Shown here one piece after another: positions 31,446-39,804 of a DNA stretch of 64,000 nucleotides (the first letter of the stretch is position 1; the number at the start of each line of letters is the position of its first letter). The notes beneath the pieces are model-generated. The model was not told where the DNA came from. It made no database searches and was given only the letters and a program-made list of their open reading frames with translations. Where the stretch lies: contig JAAZHX010000308.1 in the NCBI GenBank assembly GCA_012510495.1, positions 1 through 64,000 of the forward strand, given 5' to 3'. The DNA comes from Smithella sp. GTDB taxonomy: Bacteria > Desulfobacterota > Syntrophia > Syntrophales > Smithellaceae. A program made the translations under genes and the position numbers.

Positions 31446-31632
31446 TCTTTCCTTTGCGGGACGATTCTTTATAACGCTTATAAATGGCTTCAAAATACTC
31501 TCGTTTGGACTGTGGACTCATATATCGACCTCCGTTTCCGAATCTTTCTTCGGTAACATCGTTTTATGAGTCAACGTTCCTTTTTTATCTACCCGTTGGG
31601 TAACATTTTATTCGAGGCAATTCGTTCTTAAA
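31429..31632 (-). mobile_element. End of a second, unrelated insertion sequence (integrase-type transposase start)
   Basis: On the minus strand from ATG 31521 the frame reads MSPQSKREYFEAIYKRYKES and then SRKGKK. This is the start of a DDE integrase-type transposase often seen in delta- and other proteobacteria; it fuses abruptly into the IS3 remnant. Upstream of it are two imperfect direct repeats, GGTAACATCGTTTTATGAGT (from 31552) and GGTAACATTTTATTCGAGGC (from 31609), likely subterminal repeats of this element. Only about 30 codons remain. It shows nested insertion and deletion at this border. Confidence 0.5.
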
Positions 31633-31661
31633 ATAATTCTTGACCGGGAGTGCCGAAACGT

Positions 31662-31700
31662 ATATGTCGTTTTTGACATATGCTATTTTTAACATATATC
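31662..31700 (+). promoter_or_regulatory. Promoter with overlapping palindromic operator ahead of the hydrogenase operon
   Basis: A perfect inverted repeat ATATGTC-GTTTTT-GACATAT lies at 31662-31681. A third half-site AACATAT is at 31691-31697, giving a direct repeat TTTTTRACATAT with a 16-base step. The -35 hexamer TTGACA (31673-31678) sits inside the right arm, and TATATC (31695-31700) is a possible -10 after a 16-base spacer. The hydA start is 62 nt further on. A regulator bound here would block or modulate the polymerase. The regulator is unknown. Confidence 0.55.
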
Positions 31701-31761
31701 AAGGCTCGTTAAAGCCTTTTACAAGATTGTTGCGGTACCTAATAAAATGGAGGAAAGAAAA

Positions 31762-33039
31762 ATGAATGTTACTGCAAAAACCTATCAAAAGGGAGAAATA
31801 CAAGGTGTGATTGCCATTAACGCATCCACCTGTAAAGGTTGCGACGCCTGCAAGCGGTACTGCCCGACCGGCGCCATTACGGGCATGTTCGGCGCGACAC
31901 ACAGTATTGATGTTGACCTGTGCCTCAGTTGCGGCCAGTGCCTTCTCAATTGCCCGTTCGGCGCTCCGTATGAAACATCGGATGCGGTGGATACAGTCAT
32001 TGCCAAGCTGGAGGACAAAAGCCTGACGGTTGTGGGAATTATTGCTCCCGCTGTGCGTGTTGCCATCGGAGAGGAATTCGGTATGCCGGCCGGTTCCCTG
32101 GTGACGGGAAAGCTTTATGGCGCCATGAAAAAAGCGGGCATGGAAATTTTTGACAACAATTTCGCGGCCGACCTGACTATTATGGAGGAAGGTTCGGAAT
32201 TCATCATCCGCACGCGCCATGCCGCTTTTGGTGAACAGAGTGAACACGGCGAGCCCGTCGGTCCCTTGCCTCAGTTCACATCCTGCTGCCCGGCATGGGT
32301 TCGATTCGTTGAAACACATTATCCGTCACTGATACCCCATTTATCCACGGCAAAATCACCCCAGCAGATGGCCGGACCTGTTGCCAAAACATACGGTACA
32401 AAAATTCTGGGGAAACCGGCTGAAAAAATTTACACAGTCGGAATTATGCCGTGCACAGCCAAAAAATTCGAGGCATCGCGCCCCGAATTCAGGAGCGCTT
32501 ATGATTATCATAAACATCTTGGTCAGGCAAAGGGAGAACCTTATCCGGACGTGGATGTTGTCCTGACGACACGTGATCTTGCCCGTATGTTTAAAAAAAT
32601 GAAAATCGATCTGGCCAAAGAACAGGACTATCGCCCCGAAATTCTTTTTGCTGAATATTCAGGCGCTGGAACGATCTTCGGCAACACGGGCGGCGTTATG
32701 GAAGCCGCTGTGAGAACGGCTTACGCGGTCATTACCGGCACTGAACTTACTGATGTCGAATTCAAGCCCGTGCGCGGTTTAAAAGGCGTCAAGAGCGCAT
32801 CAGTTACGCTAAAGGACAGTAAATACAATAAAGAGGTAACTATTAATTTAGCGGTGGTTCATGATATGGCTCGCAACATTAAACCCATTGTCAACCAGAT
32901 TCTGGCCGGCACATCGCCGTATCATTTCATAGAAGTGATGAATTGCCCGGCAGGATGCATTAACGGCGGAGGACAGCCTGTTCAGAAAACAGGATCTTCC
33001 TGGCTGGAGGCCATCCGTCCGTGGTTTGCCTGGAAATAA
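31762..33039 (+). CDS. hydA: Periplasmic-type [FeFe]-hydrogenase large subunit
   Basis: A 425-residue catalytic subunit. Two [4Fe-4S] ferredoxin motifs are CxxCxxCxxxC at C24-C34 and C54-C64. The H-cluster motifs are TSCCPAW (L1), MPCTAKKFE (L2) and EVMNCPAGCINGGGQP (L3), so all four H-cluster cysteines are present. There is no signal peptide and no C-terminal small-subunit domain; both are provided by the next gene, as in Desulfovibrio HydAB. Start ATG 31762 follows GGAGGA at 31750-31755. It would oxidise or produce H2 in the periplasm after co-export with HydB. It is the first gene of a seven-gene plus-strand cluster. Confidence 0.93.
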   Translation: MNVTAKTYQKGEIQGVIAINASTCKGCDACKRYCPTGAITGMFGATHSIDVDLCLSCGQCLLNCPFGAPYETSDAVDTVIAKLEDKSLTVVGIIAPAVRVAIGEEFGMPAGSLVTGKLYGAMKKAGMEIFDNNFAADLTIMEEGSEFIIRTRHAAFGEQSEHGEPVGPLPQFTSCCPAWVRFVETHYPSLIPHLSTAKSPQQMAGPVAKTYGTKILGKPAEKIYTVGIMPCTAKKFEASRPEFRSAYDYHKHLGQAKGEPYPDVDVVLTTRDLARMFKKMKIDLAKEQDYRPEILFAEYSGAGTIFGNTGGVMEAAVRTAYAVITGTELTDVEFKPVRGLKGVKSASVTLKDSKYNKEVTINLAVVHDMARNIKPIVNQILAGTSPYHFIEVMNCPAGCINGGGQPVQKTGSSWLEAIRPWFAWK

Positions 33040-33059
33040 CTCATTAAAGGAGAATGATT

Positions 33060-33380
33060 ATGTCCGACCAAGATTATAAACACATCGAAAATCCGCTTCA
33101 TGTGACCCGAAGAGAGTTTGTTTCCATTACGGGAATCATTGCCGTACTTCTGGCGCTGCCCGTCATATGGATCAAATCAGCAGCGTCATCAAAAAATGAT
33201 TATATAAGGGCGCGCACTCAGAATCTATATGAGGATGACATTAAGTCCAAAATTCGCGTCAGCCACGCGAACAAGTCGGTAGCCCGGTATTATGAGGAAT
33301 TCGGCGGAAAGCCCTTAAGCCACCTGTCCGAAGAACTGCTGCACACTAAATACATCAACAGAACGACGGTTCTTTATTAA
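33060..33380 (+). CDS. hydB: [FeFe]-hydrogenase small subunit with Tat signal
   Basis: A 106-residue protein. A twin-arginine motif TRREFVS (R17-R18) and a hydrophobic helix (about 22-40) form a Tat signal. The C-terminal half is the hydrogenase small-subunit fold, ending in LSEELLHTKY; the same phrase ends the second hydrogenase of this cluster. ATG 33060 is chosen because AAAGGAG is seven bases upstream; ATG 33054 is too close. It would carry the assembled large subunit across the membrane piggy-back and wrap around it. It is 20 nt downstream of hydA. Confidence 0.9.
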   Translation: MSDQDYKHIENPLHVTRREFVSITGIIAVLLALPVIWIKSAASSKNDYIRARTQNLYEDDIKSKIRVSHANKSVARYYEEFGGKPLSHLSEELLHTKYINRTTVLY

Positions 33381-33395
33381 TACGGAGGTTTACTC

Positions 33396-34067
33396 ATGTA
33401 CAGCAAAGATACGATTTTGAAGCACCCTTTGGCCGTAAGAATGTTCCATTATCTGCTGGTTATCAGTTTTCTGCCGCTGGCGCTGACCGGTTTGATTCTT
33501 TATTTCAAGCCTTTTTCGGAAAGCGTGATGAATTTAACGATGAGAATTCATATAGCCGCAGGAGTTTTGTTGACATTTGGCGCCCTGTCTTTTCTTGTTA
33601 TTGGCTATAAACGTGTCGTGCTTTTCCTCAGCAGAGTTTTCTCTATCTCAAAAAACGATTTCAAGTGGTTTGCGGTTCTCGGAGGGTATCCCCAGAAACT
33701 GCTTCTGCGGAAAAAAGTGCCCGTCCCTCCTATGGGAAAATATAACTCCGGCCAGAAATTATTTGGCGTATTTGTGCTTATCGGAGGCGCTATTCTCATT
33801 TTTTCCGGCCTTGCTCTCTGGGCATTTCCGCATAATCTTCCCAGAGGAACGGTCGCTCTGCTGGGACATCTGCACACCATCACCGCATGGGTTTTGACGT
33901 TGTTTTTGTGTGTTCATATTTTTCTGGGAATTTACATGTTTGATGACTTTAAGGCTATGTTCCTGCATGGCAAAATTCCCTATACAGAGGCCACGGAAAT
34001 GTCGCCCCTATGGGTGCAAAAGGAAATTATGCCCATTGCCGGTCACCAGGGACAAGAAAAAAGTTGA
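33396..34067 (+). CDS. Four-helix cytochrome b subunit (FdnI/HydC-like) of the hydrogenase
   Basis: A 223-residue integral membrane protein with about four helices (near 15-35, 50-72, 120-142, 150-180). Histidines in RMFHYLLV, RIHIAAG, GHLHTITAW and CVHIFLG are placed as haem b ligands of the formate dehydrogenase gamma/NiFe-hydrogenase cytochrome b family. It would accept electrons from the periplasmic HydAB and pass them to menaquinone, or the reverse. An association of a b-type cytochrome with an [FeFe] enzyme is less common than with [NiFe] ones. ACGGAGG precedes the ATG. It is 15 nt after hydB and its stop is 11 nt before hydG. Confidence 0.85.
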   Translation: MYSKDTILKHPLAVRMFHYLLVISFLPLALTGLILYFKPFSESVMNLTMRIHIAAGVLLTFGALSFLVIGYKRVVLFLSRVFSISKNDFKWFAVLGGYPQKLLLRKKVPVPPMGKYNSGQKLFGVFVLIGGAILIFSGLALWAFPHNLPRGTVALLGHLHTITAWVLTLFLCVHIFLGIYMFDDFKAMFLHGKIPYTEATEMSPLWVQKEIMPIAGHQGQEKS

Positions 34068-34078
34068 TGGAGACAGGC

Positions 34079-35473
34079 ATGAAAGATTTTATTAATGACC
34101 ATGAAATTGAAAACACTCTGGACCGGGCAAAAAACCCCGACCCAATGCATATCCGCGATATTATTGACAAGGCTTATGAGTTAAAAGGATTGTCTCCAAA
34201 AGAAGCCGCTGTTCTATTGCAAACGGAAGATGACGAACTTACTGGAGAAATCTTACGGGCTGCACATAAAATAAAAAAAGACATTTACGGCAATCGACTT
34301 GTTCTTTTTGCTCCGCTGTATATTGCCAATTACTGCACCAATAATTGCCTGTACTGCGGATTCCGTCGCGACAACAAGGAACTTAACCGTATTGCATTGA
34401 CGATGGAACAGATCAAAAAAGAAGTTCAGGCTCTGGAGCGAGAAGGCCACAAACGCCTGCTGATGCTTTGCGGCGAACACCCGGAGCGCTCGTCCCTGGA
34501 ATACTTCGTCGAAGCGATTGAAACTGCGTATTTAGTAAAAACGGAACAAGGAGGTGAAATAAGGCGGATCAATGTAGAAATTGCACCATTGGAAGTGAAT
34601 GAATACAAGCAAATACAAAAAACGGGCATTGGCACAGTTGTCCTTTTTCAGGAAACCTATCATCACAAGACATACAGAATATTGCATCCCAGCGGACCCA
34701 AAAAGGATTATCTGAAACGCCTGAGCGCCATGCACCGCGCGCAGGAAGCCGGTGTTGACGATGTTGGCATTGGCGCACTTTTCGGTCTTTACGATTATAA
34801 ATTTGATGTCCTTGGGCTTTTAATGCACGCCCGGCAACTGGAAAAGGATTGCGGCGTCGGACCGCACACGATTTCTGTTCCCCGACTGGAACCGGCTTTA
34901 AACGCACCGGCAGCCATCAAACCGCCCAATCCCGTCAGTGATCACGATTTTAAAAAGCTTGTTGCCATTCTCCGTATGGCCGTTCCCTACACAGGAATGA
35001 TTCTCTCCACCAGAGAAACCCCGGCAATGCGTGATGAAGTTTTTTCTTTGGGTATTTCCCAGATCAGTGCCGGTTCCAGAACCAATCCCGGTGGGTATTA
35101 CGAAGATAACAGCGATGCTTTCCGCGCGGCGCAGTTTAATCTCGGTGACACACGACCGCTGGATGAAGTCATTTTGGACATCACCCAACGTGGACATATA
35201 CCGAGCTTCTGCACGGCCTGCTACCGTCTCGGGCGCACCGGCAAAGACTTCATGGATCTGGCCAAGCCCGGTTTGATTCAAAAATTCTGCCAAACTAATG
35301 CGGTTTTTACTTTTAAAGAATATCTGTTGGATTATGCCAGTCCGAAAACCCGCGAAGCCGGAGAAGATTTAATAACAAAAATGCTTGAAAATACTTTTAA
35401 AACGAAGCGCAAAAAAATTGTAAGCGACCGTCTTAAAAAAATCGATGATGGCGAAAGAGACGTCTATATTTAA
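34079..35473 (+). CDS. hydG: [FeFe]-hydrogenase maturase HydG (tyrosine lyase)
   Basis: A 464-residue radical-SAM enzyme that cleaves tyrosine to supply CO and CN ligands of the H-cluster. The SAM cluster motif is CTNNCLYCG (CxxxCxxC). The auxiliary cluster is at the C-terminus with CTACYRLGRTGKDFMD and a further Cys about 20 residues on (IQKFC), as in HydG and ThiH. The HydG assignment over ThiH rests on this C-terminal cysteine set and the hydrogenase context. ATG 34079 has GGAG upstream (34069-34072); ATG 34067 is possible. The 3' end overlaps hydE by 29 nt. Confidence 0.94.
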   Translation: MKDFINDHEIENTLDRAKNPDPMHIRDIIDKAYELKGLSPKEAAVLLQTEDDELTGEILRAAHKIKKDIYGNRLVLFAPLYIANYCTNNCLYCGFRRDNKELNRIALTMEQIKKEVQALEREGHKRLLMLCGEHPERSSLEYFVEAIETAYLVKTEQGGEIRRINVEIAPLEVNEYKQIQKTGIGTVVLFQETYHHKTYRILHPSGPKKDYLKRLSAMHRAQEAGVDDVGIGALFGLYDYKFDVLGLLMHARQLEKDCGVGPHTISVPRLEPALNAPAAIKPPNPVSDHDFKKLVAILRMAVPYTGMILSTRETPAMRDEVFSLGISQISAGSRTNPGGYYEDNSDAFRAAQFNLGDTRPLDEVILDITQRGHIPSFCTACYRLGRTGKDFMDLAKPGLIQKFCQTNAVFTFKEYLLDYASPKTREAGEDLITKMLENTFKTKRKKIVSDRLKKIDDGERDVYI

Positions 35474-36515
35474 ATCGGTCGCTAATTTGCTTGGCCATGC
35501 TGAATCAGGTGTGGCTTTGACCCGGGAGGATATTATTACACTCCTCAAACTGCCCGGCAATTATACATCTGCATTATTTGCCGCCGCTGACCGGGTAAGA
35601 AAAGAGCAGGTGGGCGATGAGATATTGCTGCGCGGCATTATTGAGTTTTCCAATATTTGCGAACGCAACTGCCTTTATTGCGGTCTGCGCAAAGGTAATA
35701 CCAAACTCAGTCGCTATCGTATGTCTGAGGATGAGATTCTAGCCACGGCTCAAGGAATTAAAAAAGCGTGCATCAACACGGTTGTTCTGCAATCGGGGGA
35801 AGACTCTTTTTATAACGCGTGCAGTATCTGCCGCCTGATTGAGCGCATCCGCAGGGAAACGGATTTAGTCATTACGTTATCCATCGGTGAACGAAACTAC
35901 GACGATTACAAATCATTTAAGCAGGCGGGCGCAAATCGTTACCTTCTTAAACATGAAATCACCAATACCGCGATTTACAAATATCTCCGACCCGGTTGCA
36001 AATGGGAAGACCGCATACGATGTTTAATATGGATCAAGGAACTTGGCTTCGAAACAGGTACAGGAAATATGGTCGGGCTTCCCGGTCAAGCCGTTGAGGT
36101 GCTGGCGGATGATCTTCTGTTCATGAAACAGCTCGACGCGGATATGCTGGGTATCGGACCGTTTATCGCTCATCTTGACACGCCTCTTGCCGGTATCGGG
36201 AATGGCGATTTGGATTTGACGCTACGCGTTTTGGCAGTCTCTCGTCTCATTACACGTAATGTAAATATTCCCGCGACAACCGCCCTGGCGGCACTGCATC
36301 CGCAAGGGCGGCTTCGGGCCCTGCAGGCAGGCGCCAATGTAATTATGCCGGATTTCACGCCGGAGATTTATAGAAGCCTCTACGATATTTACCCCGGAAG
36401 AAAAGACGTTGGCTCTGCGACAAAAATTATCGGTCAACTGGAAAAAGAGATACATTCAATAGGAAAGACTATTAATTACAGTATTGGCCAGAGACAAATA
36501 AGCAAATCAGTTTAA
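35445..36515 (+). CDS. hydE: [FeFe]-hydrogenase maturase HydE
   Basis: A 356-residue radical-SAM protein needed for the azadithiolate bridge of the H-cluster. The motif CERNCLYCG (CxxxCxxC) is at about residue 70. VVLQSGEDSFY and GETGTGNMVGLPGQ-like segments match HydE/BioB-type enzymes. The start overlaps the hydG end by 29 nt, a sign of translational coupling; ATG 35445 and 35448 are equivalent. Base composition is visibly more AT-rich here than in most of the window. It is followed after 22 nt by the second hydrogenase gene. Confidence 0.93.
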   Translation: MMAKETSIFKSVANLLGHAESGVALTREDIITLLKLPGNYTSALFAAADRVRKEQVGDEILLRGIIEFSNICERNCLYCGLRKGNTKLSRYRMSEDEILATAQGIKKACINTVVLQSGEDSFYNACSICRLIERIRRETDLVITLSIGERNYDDYKSFKQAGANRYLLKHEITNTAIYKYLRPGCKWEDRIRCLIWIKELGFETGTGNMVGLPGQAVEVLADDLLFMKQLDADMLGIGPFIAHLDTPLAGIGNGDLDLTLRVLAVSRLITRNVNIPATTALAALHPQGRLRALQAGANVIMPDFTPEIYRSLYDIYPGRKDVGSATKIIGQLEKEIHSIGKTINYSIGQRQISKSV

Positions 36516-36537
36516 TCATTGAAGGGAGAAATAATTC

Positions 36538-38301
36538 ATGGAAACCATCAGATTAAGTATCGATAATCGCGAAGTAGAGGCGCCCGCGGGCGCAACCATT
36601 CTCGAAGCCGCGTGCCTGGCCGGAATCAAAATTCCCACACTTTGCGCCTGGCCGGAAATCAAGCATACCCCCGGCGCCTGCCGCGTTTGCATGACAGAAG
36701 TCGAAGGCCAGCGATCGCTTATCGCCGCCTGCGTTTTCCCCGTCTTGGAAGGTATGGTTGTCCGCACCAACACGGAAAAAGTCCGTCAGGCCAGAAAAAT
36801 GGTTGTCGAGCTTCTACTGGCCAACCATCCTCAGGAATGCAACCATTGCGTGCGTAACGGCAGCTGTGAACTGCAAAAAGTGGCCGAGTTTGTTGGTCTC
36901 AAAGAAGTTCGGTTCCCCGTTACCGAATTTCTGCAAAAGGAAAAATTTATTGATCGGTCCAGTCCTTCGATCATCCGCGATAACCGCAAGTGCATTGAAT
37001 GCCACCGTTGCGTGACCGTGTGTGCGCAAATTCAGACGGTCAGCGTTTTAACTCCAGCTTTCCGCGGCAGCAATGTCAAGGTGACACCCGCATTCGATCT
37101 GCCTCTCGTTGAATCCAACTGTGTCGCCTGCGGTCAGTGCATTTTGGCCTGTCCGGTGGGTGCCCTTTATGAAAAAGACGATGTCGATCTGGTCTGGGCC
37201 GCTCTTCAGGACTCGACCAAGCATGTTATCGTTCAGGAAGCCCCGGCTATCCGGGCGGCTCTGGGTGAAGAGTTCGGCATGCCTCCAGGATCTCTCGTAA
37301 CGGGGAAAATGATTGCCGCTCTGCGCCGTCTTGGATTTAACAAAGTATTCGACACCAACTTCACTGCCGACCTCACCATCATTGAAGAAGGCCATGAGTT
37401 GATCAATCGCGTGAAAGAAGGCGGGACCCTGCCGATGATCACCTCGTGCAGCCCCGGCTGGATCAAGTTCTGTGAACACTTCTATCCGGATTTACTGCCG
37501 CATCTGTCCACCTGCAAATCTCCACAGCAGATGTTCGGTGCGCTGGCCAAAACATATTACGCTGAAACAGCCGGCATCGACCCGAAAGATATTGTGTCTG
37601 TCTCCATTATGCCCTGCACCGCCAAGAAATACGAGGCACAGCGTCCCGAGATGAAGAGTAGCGGTTACAGGGATGTGGATTATGTTCTGACGACCCGCGA
37701 ACTGGGCCGCATGATCAAGGAAGCCGGCATTGATTTTGAAAATATCTCCGACGAAGATTACGATGCGCCCATGGGTGAATACACCGGTGCCGGAACGATC
37801 TTCGGGGCTACCGGTGGCGTTATGGAAGCCGCGCTGCGTACGGTTTACGCCGTCGTTACCGGTGAAAATCTGTCAAGTCTCGACATTACTCCGGTGCGCG
37901 GTCTTGAGGGCGTGAAAGAAGCCACCGTAAAGGTAGGCGCTTTGGGAGATGTTCGTGTTGCCGTTGCGCACGGTCTGGGCAATGCCCGCAAGCTGATGGA
38001 TAAAATCCGTGAAGGCAAGGCCGATTACGCCTTCATCGAAGTCATGTGCTGCCCCGGCGGTTGCATCTCCGGCGGCGGGGAGCCGATTCCGACCAACAAC
38101 GACATCCGCGTCAAACGGTCGGCGGCACTCTACCGGGATGACGGATCCGTACAGAAAAAACGTCAATCTCATGAAAACGAGTCGGTGAAGAAGCTTTATG
38201 AAAAGTTCCTCAAGGAACCTCTGGGGCATAAGTCGCATGAACTTCTGCACACTAAATACACAAAAAGAGGTACCGAATTGCCGCACGGAAAAGACAACTG
38301 A
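36538..38301 (+). CDS. Cytoplasmic five-cluster [FeFe]-hydrogenase (CpI/HndD-like)
   Basis: A 587-residue hydrogenase. The order is: an N-terminal [2Fe-2S] domain (C36, C48, C51, C65), a His-Cys [4Fe-4S] site (H97, C101, C104, C110), two [4Fe-4S] sites (C152-C162, C195-C205), the H-cluster motifs TSCSPGW (C304), MPCTAKKYE (C360) and EVMCCPGGCISGGGEP (C505, C509), and a C-terminal small-subunit domain ending HELLHTKYTKRG. There is no signal peptide, so it is cytoplasmic. This layout is found in NADP-reducing or bifurcating HndD and in CpI. The NuoE/NuoF-like partners usual for bifurcating enzymes are absent from the cluster. AAGGGAGAAA precedes the start. Confidence 0.93.
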   Translation: METIRLSIDNREVEAPAGATILEAACLAGIKIPTLCAWPEIKHTPGACRVCMTEVEGQRSLIAACVFPVLEGMVVRTNTEKVRQARKMVVELLLANHPQECNHCVRNGSCELQKVAEFVGLKEVRFPVTEFLQKEKFIDRSSPSIIRDNRKCIECHRCVTVCAQIQTVSVLTPAFRGSNVKVTPAFDLPLVESNCVACGQCILACPVGALYEKDDVDLVWAALQDSTKHVIVQEAPAIRAALGEEFGMPPGSLVTGKMIAALRRLGFNKVFDTNFTADLTIIEEGHELINRVKEGGTLPMITSCSPGWIKFCEHFYPDLLPHLSTCKSPQQMFGALAKTYYAETAGIDPKDIVSVSIMPCTAKKYEAQRPEMKSSGYRDVDYVLTTRELGRMIKEAGIDFENISDEDYDAPMGEYTGAGTIFGATGGVMEAALRTVYAVVTGENLSSLDITPVRGLEGVKEATVKVGALGDVRVAVAHGLGNARKLMDKIREGKADYAFIEVMCCPGGCISGGGEPIPTNNDIRVKRSAALYRDDGSVQKKRQSHENESVKKLYEKFLKEPLGHKSHELLHTKYTKRGTELPHGKDN

Positions 38302-38311
38302 AAAAGATTTT

Positions 38312-39577
38312 ATGAATAAGACACCGAAAGGAAACAGGCTGCATATAGCACTCCTGGGAAGAACCAATGTCGGCAAATCGAGTCTTTTAAATTTAATCCT
38401 GGGTCAAGATATTGCCATTACCTCGCCTGTTGCCGGAACGACAACTGATGTTGTGGAAAAAGCCATGGAGCTGTTTCCGCTCGGGCCTGTGCTGTTTATG
38501 GATACGGCGGGCCTGGATGATACCTCGGCATTATCAGGTGTGCGCCTTAAAAATACGGTTAAAGTTTTTGATCGTGCAGATGTCATCATTCTGGTTGCAG
38601 AGGCTGATACCTGGACAGATTTTGAGGAATACGTTCTGAAAGAAGTGCAAATTCGCAGGATCCCGTTGCTGATAGTTATCAATAAAATCGATTTGCGAAA
38701 ACCTTCTTCTGAGCATCTTAAATTTTTGCAGTTAAAATCAGGAAGAGTCCTCATGTTTTCCTGCAGCGACAGGACATTGCGCCAGAATTATCTAAATACC
38801 TTAAAACAACAATTGATGGAAATCGTTCCTGCGGATTTTATTGCCACGCCTTCGTTGACCGGCGGCCTTTTTCCCCCTTCCGGCGGCATTGCCGTTTTAG
38901 TCGTTCCTGTCGATTTGCAGGCCCCTAAAGGCCGTTTGATTCTTCCACAGGTGCAGACGATCCGCGATATCCTGGATAACAACGCCGCCGCTGTCGTTGT
39001 TAAAGAAAGAGAACTTACCGCGATACTGGCCGGTCTGAAGAATCCGCCCTCCATTGTCGTGACGGATTCCAGGGCGGTTCTGAAAGTCACAGCAAACGTG
39101 CCCGGAGAAATTCCGGTAACGACTTTTTCCATCTTGTTTGCCAGGCAGAAATCAGACCTTGCCGTTATGGCTGCAGGCGCAGCGGCCATTGATCAACTGA
39201 AACCCGGCGACCGTGTACTCATCGCCGAAGTCTGCTCCCATCATGCTCTCGAGGACGACATAGGACGGGTGATAATCCCGCGCCGGCTTCGCCGGTATGT
39301 CGGTGGTGATTTGCAAATCGACGTGAGCTGCGGCCGGGACTACCCGGAAAACATTCAGGACTATAAACTTATTTTCCATTGCGGCGGCTGTATGGTGAAC
39401 CGTAGTGAAATGCTCAACCGCATGCACAAAGCTGTCGAAGCGGGTGTTCCTATAACCAACTACGGTTTAGCAATATCTTTCTTGCAGGGTGTTATCAAAA
39501 GAAGCCTCACGCCATTTCCTTTTGCGCTCACGGCTTTTGAAAATGAAATGATGCGGAAAAGTAAACAGATTATGTAA
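38312..39577 (+). CDS. hydF: [FeFe]-hydrogenase maturation GTPase HydF
   Basis: A 421-residue scaffold GTPase that assembles the 2Fe subcluster and delivers it to HydA. Walker A GRTNVGKSSLLN is at about 14-25, G3 is DTAGLDD, and G4 is NKID. The C-terminal [4Fe-4S] ligands are C and H in VCSHH and the two cysteines in FHCGGC. ATG 38312 starts 10 nt after the preceding stop; a longer frame to 38198 overlaps that gene and is not needed. It completes the hydE-hydF-hydG set, so both hydrogenases can mature from this operon. Confidence 0.93.
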   Translation: MNKTPKGNRLHIALLGRTNVGKSSLLNLILGQDIAITSPVAGTTTDVVEKAMELFPLGPVLFMDTAGLDDTSALSGVRLKNTVKVFDRADVIILVAEADTWTDFEEYVLKEVQIRRIPLLIVINKIDLRKPSSEHLKFLQLKSGRVLMFSCSDRTLRQNYLNTLKQQLMEIVPADFIATPSLTGGLFPPSGGIAVLVVPVDLQAPKGRLILPQVQTIRDILDNNAAAVVVKERELTAILAGLKNPPSIVVTDSRAVLKVTANVPGEIPVTTFSILFARQKSDLAVMAAGAAAIDQLKPGDRVLIAEVCSHHALEDDIGRVIIPRRLRRYVGGDLQIDVSCGRDYPENIQDYKLIFHCGGCMVNRSEMLNRMHKAVEAGVPITNYGLAISFLQGVIKRSLTPFPFALTAFENEMMRKSKQIM

Positions 39578-39804
39578 AGCTTGAAACAGACATCCGCCGG
39601 CAAATAGTTGCAGAAATAAAGATAAAATGTTTGCCGGAGTCGCAGGCAATAAGATCAGAATTACACGCCATGAGTTTTTGTGAAGCTCTTTGAATTTATC
39701 ATCTTTTCACTTCGGAAAGCTCAGAGATCAAGTTTTTTACGAAACCATAAAACAATAAATTGAGGAAATGCGCCGGGGAGAAAAATGCTGAATTAAGGCG
39801 CCCG

